DNA from: Anaerolineales bacterium
GTDB taxonomy: Bacteria > Chloroflexota > Anaerolineae > Anaerolineales > Villigracilaceae
Length of the DNA: 64,000 nucleotides
Assembly (NCBI GenBank): GCA_015075275.1
Contig: JABTUU010000001.1
Coordinates: forward strand, 1,467,216 to 1,531,215
Direction of reading: 5' to 3'
Below, in pieces: positions 1-7,563 of the stretch. The notes under the pieces were generated by a model that worked only from the letters and a program-made list of their open reading frames with translations, was not told the DNA's origin and did not search any database. Numbering within the stretch: the stretch's first letter is position 1; every line of letters begins with the position of its first letter. A program made the translations under genes and the position numbers.

Positions 1-733
1 GATAGGCGAGCATGAACTTGAGGAACTCTTTGAATCCGCGCGCGGCTTTGATCGTTCCGCTCAATTGTTTGAACGCGATGCTGATGTAATTCTCGCCTGC
101 GGGCAAGGCTTGCGGCTGGGCGCGTTCCTTCAACCAGCGGAAAATGGGAATGGATGCCAGCGCAAAAAAGATCGCGGTGACGATCAGCGTGCCGCGCACC
201 ACGAGCAGGTCGCTGTCGGTCATCAAGATTGGCGGGAGGATGAGGAGCAGGATGACGATGCCGCCCGCGGAGCCGATCGCCCAGCCCGTCCCTGCGATGC
301 GACCCGTCTCTTCGGGAGCGGCGATCTCAGGCAGGAGCGCGTCATAGAAAATTTGCGCGGCGCGATAGCCAAGCTCCGATAAAAGGAAGAAGAGGACCGC
401 CAGAGCGATCGTCCCTTTTTGGGTGAAGAATAACAGGGCGGTGAACACGACCGAGAGCGCCGTAAAGAAGAACAGAAATTTTTTCTTCGCGCCCGAATAA
501 TCGGCAATCGCCCCCATGATCGGCGCGGCAATGGCGACGAGGATCATCGCAATGGAAATGCTCAAGCCCCACAAGCGCGAACCTTCCGCGCCGCCCACTA
601 CTTGATTCTTGAAGTATGCCGAGTAAACTGCCAGAAGAACGACCGAAGCGTATGCGGAATTTCCGAAATCGTACAAGTACCACGCCATACGCTCGCGCTT
701 CGTGGATTTAACTTGCGGAATAGAGTCTGCCAT
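1..733 (-). CDS. UMF1/Atg22-type MFS transporter (3' end outside window)
   Basis: This is the first 244 residues of a polytopic major facilitator protein that runs off the left edge of the window. After a short charged N-terminus the motif MAWYLYDFGNSAYA (residues 16-29) is the hallmark of the UMF1/Atg22-like branch of the MFS. It is followed by helices separated by GAIADYSGAKKK, the usual MFS loop 2-3 signature. The substrate cannot be told from sequence; family members include amino-acid effluxers and many uncharacterised bacterial permeases. The start is the ATG at 733, preceded by GAGGAAGG at a good distance. Family call is confident, function is open. Confidence 0.85.
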   Translation of the reverse strand, partial: MADSIPQVKSTKRERMAWYLYDFGNSAYASVVLLAVYSAYFKNQVVGGAEGSRLWGLSISIAMILVAIAAPIMGAIADYSGAKKKFLFFFTALSVVFTALLFFTQKGTIALAVLFFLLSELGYRAAQIFYDALLPEIAAPEETGRIAGTGWAIGSAGGIVILLLILPPILMTDSDLLVVRGTLIVTAIFFALASIPIFRWLKERAQPQALPAGENYISIAFKQLSGTIKAARGFKEFLKFMLAY

Positions 734-863
734 CTTCCCTTCCTCCTCGCCGATATGAAATTGTCTTACATTTCGCGCAAGTATATCATGGGGAAAAAAC
801 GGGACCAAAATACTCAGCCCCGTTTTTGGCGCTCAATCTCCAGTTCGCTACTGACGGCTTGCT

Positions 864-1538
864 CTACGCCGCTTCGAGAGTCTTCCGCATCCGAATAGTC
901 ACGAAGAACGCCATCAAGATCGAGACAAGATACAGTCCGCCTGAAATTATGGCGAATGTTTTGCCCGCTAATAATAAGATAAAAAATATTGCGAAAAGCG
1001 CGAACTCAAACCACATCCAAAAGCGGAGTTTGCCTAGGAACTCGCCATCTGTGCCGAACTTGAGCGCCCACGAACCAAGTGCCCACAGATAGATGCCAAA
1101 GAACAAAAACTCTGATGCTTGTTCGTTGAATTTGTAGAACCATTCTAAGCCTGCGGGATACTCTTTCCACAAACCTATCTCGCCGCCTAGGGGCCAGAAC
1201 ATATATACGCCGTTGAACCATATCACAAGGTCAACTAAAATGTGGAGCAGAATCCCCAGCCCTAATCCATAGCCGAGATTTGTCCAGCGCGCATCCTTCT
1301 TCAGCGTGCCGATGACATAGAACACCGCCACCGCAACCGCGATGAAAAATATGCTATGTGTAAACGTCCGGTGAAGCCCTTCCGTTGCGCCGCCCGTCAG
1401 CGTTGCGACAGCGACAGCCAGGTTATCCAGGTCTGGCGTGATACTGCCCAATATCGCTCCGAGCAACAACCATTCGCGTGCGCCCGTCCATTTACGCGTC
1501 GCCATTCCGACCATTGCATGAATTCCTGCTTGTGGCAT
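864..1538 (-). CDS. DUF457/YdjM-like membrane-bound putative metal-dependent hydrolase
   Basis: A 224-residue integral membrane protein. It shows the conserved polar residues of the DUF457 (YdjM/LexA-regulated inner membrane) family: His7 in GIHAMVG, the acidic motif TPDLDNL at 34-40 and HRTFTH at 56-61, followed by several hydrophobic helices. The family is predicted to bind metal at the membrane, and its substrate is unknown. The start at 1538 is chosen because AGGAGG lies 5 nt upstream; an in-frame ATG eight codons earlier lacks such a site. It stands alone between the transporter and the kdp remnant. Confidence 0.8.
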   Translation of the reverse strand: MPQAGIHAMVGMATRKWTGAREWLLLGAILGSITPDLDNLAVAVATLTGGATEGLHRTFTHSIFFIAVAVAVFYVIGTLKKDARWTNLGYGLGLGILLHILVDLVIWFNGVYMFWPLGGEIGLWKEYPAGLEWFYKFNEQASEFLFFGIYLWALGSWALKFGTDGEFLGKLRFWMWFEFALFAIFFILLLAGKTFAIISGGLYLVSILMAFFVTIRMRKTLEAA

Positions 1539-1745
1539 ATAACCTCCTAGGGTTTTATACAAAACGGATATAGTTATATAAACCCCAAATTAGCGTTAGG
1601 GTATCGCGCCGTATAAAGCTATTTTTAATTTCGCATCAGGCTTCGCTATCATTAGGAATATCTTGATGCCTTCTTGACTTCCGCCCTTGTCTCCTGTCGC
1701 CAATTTATCCTGCAACTGAAGGCACTGCATCCAATGGAGGCACGC

Positions 1746-1841
1746 ATGAATGAGATTCTCTTTATTGGATTGACACTTTTGTCTTTTGCGCTCGCCTTTG
1801 GCTTGCTCGCCATTTGCGAGAGCCTGATGGAAAACCAATGA
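1746..1841 (+). CDS. 31-residue membrane peptide of the kdp leader type
   Basis: A 31-residue single-helix peptide beginning MNEILFIGLTLLSFALAFG and ending CESLMENQ. Peptides of this size and pattern are commonly found directly in front of kdpF in bacterial kdp operons, though they are usually unannotated. GGAGG lies 6 nt before the ATG, and the stop overlaps the next ATG in an ATGA junction, so it was translationally coupled to kdpF. As the rest of the operon is gone (see following entries) it is probably non-functional now. The assignment rests on position and pattern only. Confidence 0.45.
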   Translation: MNEILFIGLTLLSFALAFGLLAICESLMENQ

Positions 1842-2032
1842 ACGCATTGTATGCGATCACGGGCGCAATCACTTTACTTTTATTTGACTATCTTGTTCTA
1901 GCCTTATTGAAACCAGAATGGTTTGGACAACATAAACACTTACGATTGGCTTCAAATTCTTTTTTACCTGACCGTTCCGTTCGCTTTGGTCAAACCGCTG
2001 GGCGGATATACAGCGCGCGTCTATCAAAATGA
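1838..2032 (+). pseudogene. kdpF: kdpF remnant with lost stop codon
   Basis: The first 28 residues read as KdpF, the small stabilising subunit of the KdpFABC potassium pump: one helix followed by YLVLALLKPEWF, the typical KdpF C-terminus. The family normally stops right after this motif. Here the next codon is GGA, one substitution away from TGA, so the frame runs on for about 36 meaningless residues through the start of kdpA. Together with the truncated kdpA behind it, this indicates a decaying operon. The KdpF assignment is from motif recognition; loss of function is inferred. Confidence 0.55.
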
Positions 2033-2063
2033 GCGCGTTTTTACTGAATTCTGGAACGTTTAG
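1932..2063 (+). pseudogene. kdpA: 5' fragment of kdpA
   Basis: Read from codon ATA at 1932, this frame encodes the start of KdpA: YDWLQILFYL, then ALVKPLGGYTARVYQNER, which match the first transmembrane helix and following loop of KdpA. The initiating ATG appears to have become ATA. The homology ends after about 38 residues at a TAG, where the 3' end of the convergent amidase gene begins. The remaining roughly 500 residues of KdpA, and KdpB and KdpC, are not in the window. A deletion joining the operon start to the amidase gene explains this. Confidence 0.6.
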
Positions 2064-3568
2064 GGCGTTAGATTTGCCGCCGGTAAAAAGCGCGGCTGTC
2101 GGCGAAACTGCGTCGCTTGTTCAAAAGCGTACGCAAAGCGGATTAACGCCGGTTCTTGCCACGCCGTCGAAAAAAATGAGATTCCCACCGGCAAACCAAA
2201 CACATATCCCGCTGGAACGGTGATATGCGGGTACCCCGCCACTGCCGCGAGCGACGTCGCTTCCACGTCCCAATTTAACACATCGCCATTCGCCAGATCA
2301 ATTACCCAAGCTGGTCCGCCCGACGGCACGACGATCGCGTCCAATTTATATTTCCGCAGCGCCGCATCAATGCCCTGCGCGCGCGCCAGACGTAAATTCT
2401 TCGCTAAGGCATCTTTATATTTCTTCTCGCTCAACGGACCTTTCGCCTGCGCCGTCGTCATGCGTTCTTGCCCAAAATACGGCATCGTTACGTCGGCATT
2501 TTCTTCGTTGAAGCGAATTACATCTTCCATCGAACGAACGCGAACGCCGGGCGCGGCTGTTTTCAAATACGAATTCAAATCCGCTTTGAACTCGTAATGC
2601 AATACATCCATTTCGCTTCCAGCCAATTTATCGAAATTCTTCACTACCGCTGGGTCAACAAGGGTCGCGCCCAAATGCTTCAGCGCTTCAAGGCAGGTTT
2701 CGAAAATCTTCAAAATACGCGGATTCGTTCCCGCCATCGCGCGAGCGACTCCGATGCGCGCGCCTTTAAGTCCATCGCGATCAAAACACTTAGAATAATT
2801 CGACATCGCTCGCTTGCGGCTTAGGCGCGTAGTTGGATCGCCAGCGTCCGCGCCTGTCATCGCTCCGAGCATGATCGCCGCATCTGCGACCGTCCGCGCC
2901 ATCGGGCCGGGCGTATCTTGGCTTCGCGCTACAGGGATAATTCCGCTTCGGCTCAACAAACCGAGCGTCGGCTTGATGCCTACGATTCCATTTGTCTGCG
3001 CAGGGCAGACGATCGAGCCATCGGTTTCGGTGCCGACCGCCGCAACAGATAGGTTTGCCGCGATCGCTGCGCCCGATCCGGAAGACGATCCACACGCCGA
3101 GCGGTCCAAGGCGTAAGGGTTGCGCGTCAAACCGCCGCGCGACGACCATCCACTAACCGAACGCTTCGAGCGGAAATTTGCCCACTCGCTCAAGTTGGTC
3201 TTACCGAGGATTACTGCGCCCGCTTTACGAAGGCGCTTGACGATAAATGCGTCTTTGGCGGCAAAATTCCCCTCCAGCGCGAGCGAGCCGGAGGTCGTCT
3301 GCATACGATCGCGCGTGTCAATATTATCTTTGAGCAGAATTGGAATACCGTGCAACGCGCCTCGCTTTTTCGCGTCGCGTTCCGCATCCAACCGCTCGGC
3401 GATGTTCAGCGCATCTGGATTAATCTCGATGATCGAGTTAATATGCGGACCGTTCTTGTCAATCGCTTCGATACGCTCCAAATATAAGGCGGTTAGTTGG
3501 CGCGCGCTCAATTCCCCCGCATCTAATTTTTGTCGAAGTTCGGCAATTGTCCACTCCGGCAGAATCAT
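2060..3568 (-). CDS. Amidase signature family hydrolase (GatA-like)
   Basis: A 502-residue amidase-signature enzyme that hydrolyses a carboxamide bond; the natural substrate is unknown. The Ser-cisSer-Lys triad is visible: Lys80 in ILLKDN, the Gly/Ser-rich signature CGSSSGSGAA at 159-168 with the cis-Ser, and the nucleophile Ser185 in DGSIVCPA. Full length and lack of a signal peptide argue for a cytoplasmic enzyme. No gatB or gatC lies nearby, so a stand-alone amidase is more likely than the glutamyl-tRNA amidotransferase subunit. Its ATG is one nt past the stop of the CBS-domain gene upstream, so the two are probably co-transcribed. Confidence 0.9.
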   Translation of the reverse strand: MILPEWTIAELRQKLDAGELSARQLTALYLERIEAIDKNGPHINSIIEINPDALNIAERLDAERDAKKRGALHGIPILLKDNIDTRDRMQTTSGSLALEGNFAAKDAFIVKRLRKAGAVILGKTNLSEWANFRSKRSVSGWSSRGGLTRNPYALDRSACGSSSGSGAAIAANLSVAAVGTETDGSIVCPAQTNGIVGIKPTLGLLSRSGIIPVARSQDTPGPMARTVADAAIMLGAMTGADAGDPTTRLSRKRAMSNYSKCFDRDGLKGARIGVARAMAGTNPRILKIFETCLEALKHLGATLVDPAVVKNFDKLAGSEMDVLHYEFKADLNSYLKTAAPGVRVRSMEDVIRFNEENADVTMPYFGQERMTTAQAKGPLSEKKYKDALAKNLRLARAQGIDAALRKYKLDAIVVPSGGPAWVIDLANGDVLNWDVEATSLAAVAGYPHITVPAGYVFGLPVGISFFSTAWQEPALIRFAYAFEQATQFRRQPRFLPAANLTP

Positions 3569-3569
3569 C

Positions 3570-4007
3570 TTACCTACTGCCGCCGGTAATGTAATGCTCT
3601 AGTTGAGCGATCATGGAACGCTGCGCTTCTACCACCTCGCGCAGGACGTCGCGCACCGATAGGATGCCCATAAGGTTTCCATCCGCGTAGACCGGAAGAT
3701 GGCGGATGTTGCGTTCGATCATCAACATCATGCAGGCTTCGAGTTCTTCGTCCGCTTCAATCGAGACGACTCGAGCGGTCATAATCTCCTTGACCAAGGC
3801 ATTCTTCGCCGTTTTACCTTCCAAGTCTAGTTTGCGTACGCAGTCGCGCTCCGATAAAATCCCCTTTACGACGCCTTCTTCCACCACAAGGACCGCGCCT
3901 AAATTATGTTGCGCCATCAGTTTCATGGCTTCCAACGCGCTGGCGGTGGGTGAAATCGAGTAAATCTGGCTCCCCTTCTTGCGGATCATGTCGCGGACAG
4001 TAGGCAT
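3570..4007 (-). CDS. Two-CBS-domain protein
   Basis: A 145-residue protein made only of a tandem CBS pair (about residues 7-65 and 72-132). Conserved features include GILSERDCVRK in the first and MGILSVRDVLREV in the second. Stand-alone CBS pairs bind adenine nucleotides and act as energy or ligand sensors; the partner is unknown. AAGGAG sits 7 nt before the ATG. It is immediately upstream of the amidase gene, to which it is likely linked transcriptionally. Confidence 0.9.
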   Translation of the reverse strand: MPTVRDMIRKKGSQIYSISPTASALEAMKLMAQHNLGAVLVVEEGVVKGILSERDCVRKLDLEGKTAKNALVKEIMTARVVSIEADEELEACMMLMIERNIRHLPVYADGNLMGILSVRDVLREVVEAQRSMIAQLEHYITGGSR

Positions 4008-4055
4008 GGCTCGCTCCTTATCGCCGGGTTTTCCGCGAGTATAGACTTAAACGCC

Positions 4056-4084
4056 CACGAACGCAAGCGTTAACTTGCGTCGTG
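4056..4084 (-). terminator. Hairpin downstream of the NnrS-like gene
   Basis: CACGAACGCAAG and CTTGCGTCGTG form a stem of about 11 bp with one bulge and a 6-nt loop, in the gap between the NnrS-like gene and the CBS gene. No clean T-run follows on the minus strand, so it may be a weak terminator or just an mRNA 3' stabiliser. Confidence 0.35.
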
Positions 4085-4153
4085 GCGAGCGCGGTTGCCG
4101 CCTGCTGAAGCATGCCGCGAAGAAATCAAAAGCGGCGGCATTGTCTTTTTCGC

Positions 4154-5338
4154 TTATTGCGCTAGATCAAGTTTCTCTAACCCAGCGCGCGTAATTTCGA
4201 ACATTTCTTTTATCGGATGGATGAGCGCGACGGCATAGAGCGCAAAGCCGACGCCGTACAAAATTCCCTTTGCGGGCGCAGGAATGAAAATGCTAACCCA
4301 GATTAGGACGCTTCCGAGCATGATGGCGGTAAGGCTGCCCCAACAACCGCCCAGCTGCGGATTCTCTTCTTTGAGGAAAGTGCGCCGTGCAATGTACGGG
4401 ATGAGGGCGATGCCAAATTGCAAGACCCAGCCGTAGATTAAGGGCTGAGGCGCTGTCGCTTCCACAGGTCCAGCCGCGATGAGGCGAGTTAGAATCAGCG
4501 GAGCGATGAGAACAGGAAGCAGAATCCAGATATACGAAGCCAGCAAATGCCAGCCGCCTGCGGTCGAGAGATGACCGCTCGCTTTAAGCGCGCGTCCCAT
4601 CAGAACGACAAGCCAAATTGTTGAGCCGATATGCAGGATCAAGCCTGCGATGGTGGCGGGCAGGTTGCCGCCCAGCCACGGTCCGAGCACGAGGAAGAAC
4701 GCGCCAAGCGCCATACACCAAAAGATGATTGTAATATTCTTCGACGAACTAAGCGCGCGTCCAGCGATCATCGGGATAAAGTCCACGAGCAACCCTGCAA
4801 AGGTCAGCGACATAAAGCCCCATGAATTGGCGTGAATATGCACTTCAAGCGGAATTTTGATATAGAGCGCATCGCTCCAATTGAGCCACAAGCCTGTGCC
4901 GATAATGACGCCGACCAACAGGTAGAACAGACCTGCAATGTAGAATTTGAGCGAGGCGGGCGCGTCGCCGCCTCGTAAAGCCCAAAGTTGGAGGAAAAGC
5001 AGCAAGGCAGAGATAAAGATCAGCGTGCCGCCCGCAAAGATCATAGCGTGGTTGACGCCGGAGAATCCCGCGATGAGCGCGATAAAACCCACGTTGAGAG
5101 TCAGCCATATGTCCCAACGCATAACAGGCTTCGCCTTTTTAACAAACAACGCAACTAACCCAGGCAAAAGTCCGAAGATTGCCTGAGAAAGAATCCCAAG
5201 CGTAATGAAGTGGACGCGCACCCACCGCAAGGCGGGAAACGCGGCTAACAGGTTCCAACTAACGAAGGAGGCGTCCGCCGCCATGAGGATAGCGACGAAG
5301 GTATAAAGCAGCGTAGTGATAAGGTAAGGAATAGGCAT
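4154..5338 (-). CDS. Polytopic NnrS-like / heme-copper-oxidase-I-like membrane protein
   Basis: A 394-residue protein with about 11-12 hydrophobic helices. Conserved-looking His residues sit in or next to helices: VHFITLG near residue 43, NHAMIF near 97, EVHIHANSWGF near 165 and LILHIGS near 235. This spacing resembles NnrS proteins and subunit-I-like heme proteins, which handle or respond to nitric oxide. It lacks the full histidine set of a canonical oxidase as far as can be judged by eye. Its ATG overlaps the stop of the cupin gene (TAATG), and a Crp/Fnr regulator lies upstream, a context often seen with nitrosative-stress genes. The role is inferred. Confidence 0.55.
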   Translation of the reverse strand: MPIPYLITTLLYTFVAILMAADASFVSWNLLAAFPALRWVRVHFITLGILSQAIFGLLPGLVALFVKKAKPVMRWDIWLTLNVGFIALIAGFSGVNHAMIFAGGTLIFISALLLFLQLWALRGGDAPASLKFYIAGLFYLLVGVIIGTGLWLNWSDALYIKIPLEVHIHANSWGFMSLTFAGLLVDFIPMIAGRALSSSKNITIIFWCMALGAFFLVLGPWLGGNLPATIAGLILHIGSTIWLVVLMGRALKASGHLSTAGGWHLLASYIWILLPVLIAPLILTRLIAAGPVEATAPQPLIYGWVLQFGIALIPYIARRTFLKEENPQLGGCWGSLTAIMLGSVLIWVSIFIPAPAKGILYGVGFALYAVALIHPIKEMFEITRAGLEKLDLAQ

Positions 5339-5649
5339 TATTGCGCTCCTTTGACGCCCAAAAAGATCACGCGTGTTTTGGCGATTATGCTGCGTTTCGC
5401 GCCGCTGGGCGCAATGACGGCGGCGCCGGGTTTAACGTCGAAGGTCTCATCGTCAACGGTAATCAAACCCTCGCCTTCAAGGAAGTAATACAGCGCCGCT
5501 TCGGCCGGGTGGACGGGAATCTGTTGCCCAGCCTCAAGTCCAGCCACGAGCGCCTTAAATTGCGGCGTGTCGGTTAAGAATTGCGGACGGGGTCCTTCAG
5601 GGGCAAAGACGGCTTTAGATCTCAATTCAGGAAAATAGTTGTTAGGCAT
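5338..5649 (-). CDS. Small cupin-domain protein
   Basis: A 103-residue single-domain cupin. The barrel core is visible around AALYYFLEGEGLITVDDE and VKPGAAVIAPSGAKRSI, corresponding to the two cupin motifs. The first motif has one His (HPAEAALYYF) in place of the full metal-binding His set, so metal binding is uncertain. It is translationally coupled to the NnrS-like membrane protein. The Shine-Dalgarno site AAAGGAG and start codon lie within a perfect inverted repeat (see regulatory entry). It may sense or sequester a small molecule; no substrate can be assigned. Confidence 0.8.
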   Translation of the reverse strand: MPNNYFPELRSKAVFAPEGPRPQFLTDTPQFKALVAGLEAGQQIPVHPAEAALYYFLEGEGLITVDDETFDVKPGAAVIAPSGAKRSIIAKTRVIFLGVKGAQ

Positions 5650-5674
5650 AAATCTCCTTTCTAGTATGCCTAAC
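5641..5674 (-). promoter_or_regulatory. Inverted repeat enclosing the cupin ribosome-binding site and start codon
   Basis: GTTAGGCATA (read on the minus strand at 5674-5665) pairs perfectly with TATGCCTAAC (5650-5641). The 14-nt loop holds the Shine-Dalgarno AAAGGAG, and the downstream arm contains the ATG and the next two codons. A 10-bp perfect stem of this kind could occlude initiation in the mRNA or act as a DNA operator for a dimeric regulator such as the adjacent Crp/Fnr protein. The pairing is seen directly; the function is inferred. Confidence 0.5.
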
Positions 5675-5699
5675 TCTATCCATTGTCCCCATTTTTCGT

Positions 5700-5715
5700 C
5701 CCGACTTTTGTCGGG
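5700..5715. promoter_or_regulatory. Short palindrome upstream of the cupin gene
   Basis: CCCGAC-TTTT-GTCGGG, a perfect 6-bp inverted repeat between the Crp/Fnr gene and the cupin gene. It lacks a following T-run on either strand, so an operator is as likely as a transcription-end hairpin. Confidence 0.3.
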
Positions 5716-5779
5716 TAAACCACATGCTTTTTAACGGAAGAAATGCAATGGAAGTCCCCTTTGTTATCTCTCTCCGCAG

Positions 5780-6481
5780 TTACGGTTTATCTTCTCGTTT
5801 CGCTCGCGCTAGCAAGCCTCCACGGTCTATAATGCGAATTTGTTGCCGGTCTATTTCGATCAGCCCAGCCTTCGTCAGGTCGCGGATGACGCGGCTCAAC
5901 ACATCCGGGACAGTGCCGAGGCGGGCGGCAAGTTCAATCTGGTTCGTCCAGCGGCGACGTTTAATCACATCTCCTTCGGCTTGTTCCAAAAGCAACGTAG
6001 CAAAGCGCGCTTCGACGGTTTTCAACGATAAGTCTGCGGCAAGCGTAACCAATTCGATGATCTTATCCGCCATATTTTCGATAATTTGCATAGCAGTTCG
6101 CGGGTGAGTTGACACAATCTCTTCGAGCGCATGACGCGGAATCAGCCAGACGCCTGATTCTTCTAATGCAATTGCGGTGGCTGGGTTGGGACGATGCGCT
6201 AACGCACCCATTTCATTGAAGATTTCGCCCGCGTTGATAAAGCGCAAGACCTGCTTGCGTCCGTCGGGGGAAGATTTCAACGCTTTGAGAGAACCGTATT
6301 GCAAATAGAACAAATTCGATTCGACATCGCCTTCCCAAAAGATTACCGCTTCAGGCGCATAGACTTTCCACGAAGACGCGTTCGCGAGGCGTCTCAAGGT
6401 TTCACCATCCAGCCCGCGCAGATAATCGAAGGATTGCAAACGCTTTAAAAGGATCTCGGCTCGAGAGAAATTTTCACTCAT
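5780..6481 (-). CDS. Crp/Fnr family transcriptional regulator
   Basis: A 233-residue regulator: an N-terminal cyclic-nucleotide-binding-type barrel (about 15-130, with VIFWEGDVESNLFYLQYGSL), a long dimerisation helix, and a C-terminal Crp-type winged helix (about 165-225, with IELAARLGTVPDVLSRVIRDL as recognition region). No N-terminal cysteine cluster is present, so it is not a classical iron-sulfur FNR; heme-sensing DNR types and cofactor-free types remain possible. It lies upstream of, and in line with, the cupin and NnrS-like genes and is the obvious candidate regulator for them. Confidence 0.88.
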   Translation of the reverse strand: MSENFSRAEILLKRLQSFDYLRGLDGETLRRLANASSWKVYAPEAVIFWEGDVESNLFYLQYGSLKALKSSPDGRKQVLRFINAGEIFNEMGALAHRPNPATAIALEESGVWLIPRHALEEIVSTHPRTAMQIIENMADKIIELVTLAADLSLKTVEARFATLLLEQAEGDVIKRRRWTNQIELAARLGTVPDVLSRVIRDLTKAGLIEIDRQQIRIIDRGGLLARAKREDKP

Positions 6482-6538
6482 ACTGGACCATCATTAAGTT
6501 CTATCCGACATAGGCGAAATCTAGAAACGCACAATAAG

Positions 6539-7348
6539 TTAAAAAATAGTTTGTTGAATCTTCCAAAAATCGGCAATTTCTCGCAACTCTTCGGGATTCA
6601 ATCCCTCCGCGCCGCCGCTCAGTAAACTGAGCATTTCATAATGAGCCGCCGTCTCGGCGTATTCGATCAAATCTAAAGCGCGGAGAATGGACTCGTCTGC
6701 GCGCGCCATTACGCCATGCCGCGCCCAAATAACGATGCGGTGTACCCGCAAAGCAAGTTTAGTCTCCGTCGTCAACTGAGCGGAGCCGGGCATGAGAAAA
6801 GGTATCGCGCCGATACCTTCAGGCATATTGGCAATAGTCTCCGGCTGCCAACGCAACAGGCGGCGATTGAGCGTTCTCTCATCCTGAAATTCAGCGCGAT
6901 GGCTGAGCGCAGTCAAATGGATCGGTTGGGCATGTAGAAGGGCGTGCAAAAGAAGCGTGCCATCGCGCATTCGGTCGGCGTGGACTCCCAAATGCGAGTT
7001 GAACTCGCTGGTAACGCGTTGGAACGAACGGCGCGGCGAGGTGAGTAATTTCCCGCGTCGCCCGCCCGGCTCCACAACGACGCAAGCCAGATTCGCCAGC
7101 GGCTCTTCGGCGATCTCGCGCAACCGCCGACCAGAACCGGAAACGATCACCGACATGCCGGCTAATTCGGGCGAATGATGCGGCAGTTCTATCGTCTCGA
7201 CTTGTGGAAATAGATGGTCTACGTGCAACGGCGCGCGCAAACAAACGGAAATATTGCCCGCCGCGCCCTCGGCGGCGTTCATCTCATACAGGCGTTTGCC
7301 CGCTTCGCCCATGTGTTTGAAAATCCGATCTAATTGAATATCTGTCAT
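6539..7348 (-). CDS. Class II aldolase, rhamnulose-1-phosphate aldolase-like
   Basis: A 269-residue class II aldolase/adducin protein whose overall pattern follows RhaD: GNIS near 31, VIVSGSGRR near 68, TSEF with the catalytic Glu at 115, and a HGV zinc motif at 211. The paired-His zinc motif seems altered: His139 is present, but the position two residues before it is Leu137, while His135 is out of register. It may therefore use a different metal geometry or substrate. No other rhamnose or fucose genes are nearby. The start has no Shine-Dalgarno site but has TACAAT 9 nt upstream. Confidence 0.75.
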   Translation of the reverse strand: MTDIQLDRIFKHMGEAGKRLYEMNAAEGAAGNISVCLRAPLHVDHLFPQVETIELPHHSPELAGMSVIVSGSGRRLREIAEEPLANLACVVVEPGGRRGKLLTSPRRSFQRVTSEFNSHLGVHADRMRDGTLLLHALLHAQPIHLTALSHRAEFQDERTLNRRLLRWQPETIANMPEGIGAIPFLMPGSAQLTTETKLALRVHRIVIWARHGVMARADESILRALDLIEYAETAAHYEMLSLLSGGAEGLNPEELREIADFWKIQQTIF

Positions 7349-7357
7349 CGTACCGCC

Positions 7358-7363
7358 ATTGTA
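7358..7363 (-). promoter_or_regulatory. Candidate -10 box of a leaderless promoter (RhaD-like gene)
   Basis: TACAAT on the minus strand, 9 nt before the ATG of the RhaD-like aldolase and with no Shine-Dalgarno sequence between, so transcription would start at or next to the start codon. Confidence 0.35.
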
Positions 7364-7410
7364 TCAACCATACGCCGCGCTGACAACAAACGCTTGTCCG
7401 CCTGTCAAGC

Positions 7411-7443
7411 AAATAAAAAGGACTCCCATGCATGGAGTCCTTT
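7411..7443 (-). terminator. Intrinsic terminator after tRNA-Pro
   Basis: AAAGGACTCC and GGAGTCCTTT form a perfect 10-bp stem with a short loop. On the minus strand the stem is followed by TTTTTATTT, immediately downstream of the tRNA gene. Confidence 0.8.
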
Positions 7444-7448
7444 CGCTG

Positions 7449-7522
7449 TCGGGGTGCCGGGATTTGAACCCGGGGCCTCACGGACCCGAACCGTGCGCTC
7501 TACCGGTCTGAGCCACACCCCG
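7449..7522 (-). tRNA. tRNA-Pro, anticodon CGG
   Basis: Folds as a standard cloverleaf on the minus strand. The acceptor stem is CGGGGTG/CACCCCG, the anticodon stem CACGG/CCGTG with loop TTCGGGT (anticodon CGG, reading CCG proline codons), and the T arm CCGGG-TTCAAAT-CCCGG. The discriminator is A and the CCA end is not encoded. A terminator follows directly, so it is transcribed on its own or with something upstream. Confidence 0.95.
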
Positions 7523-7563
7523 AAAAGCGTGCGAATTATACCATCCCGTTTCGTTTTCGCAAG

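Noticed and set aside
1596..1847. An 83-codon frame on the minus strand between DUF457 and the amidase gene
   Set aside because: It is antisense to the kdp-type leader peptide and has no plausible signal, domain or ribosome site.
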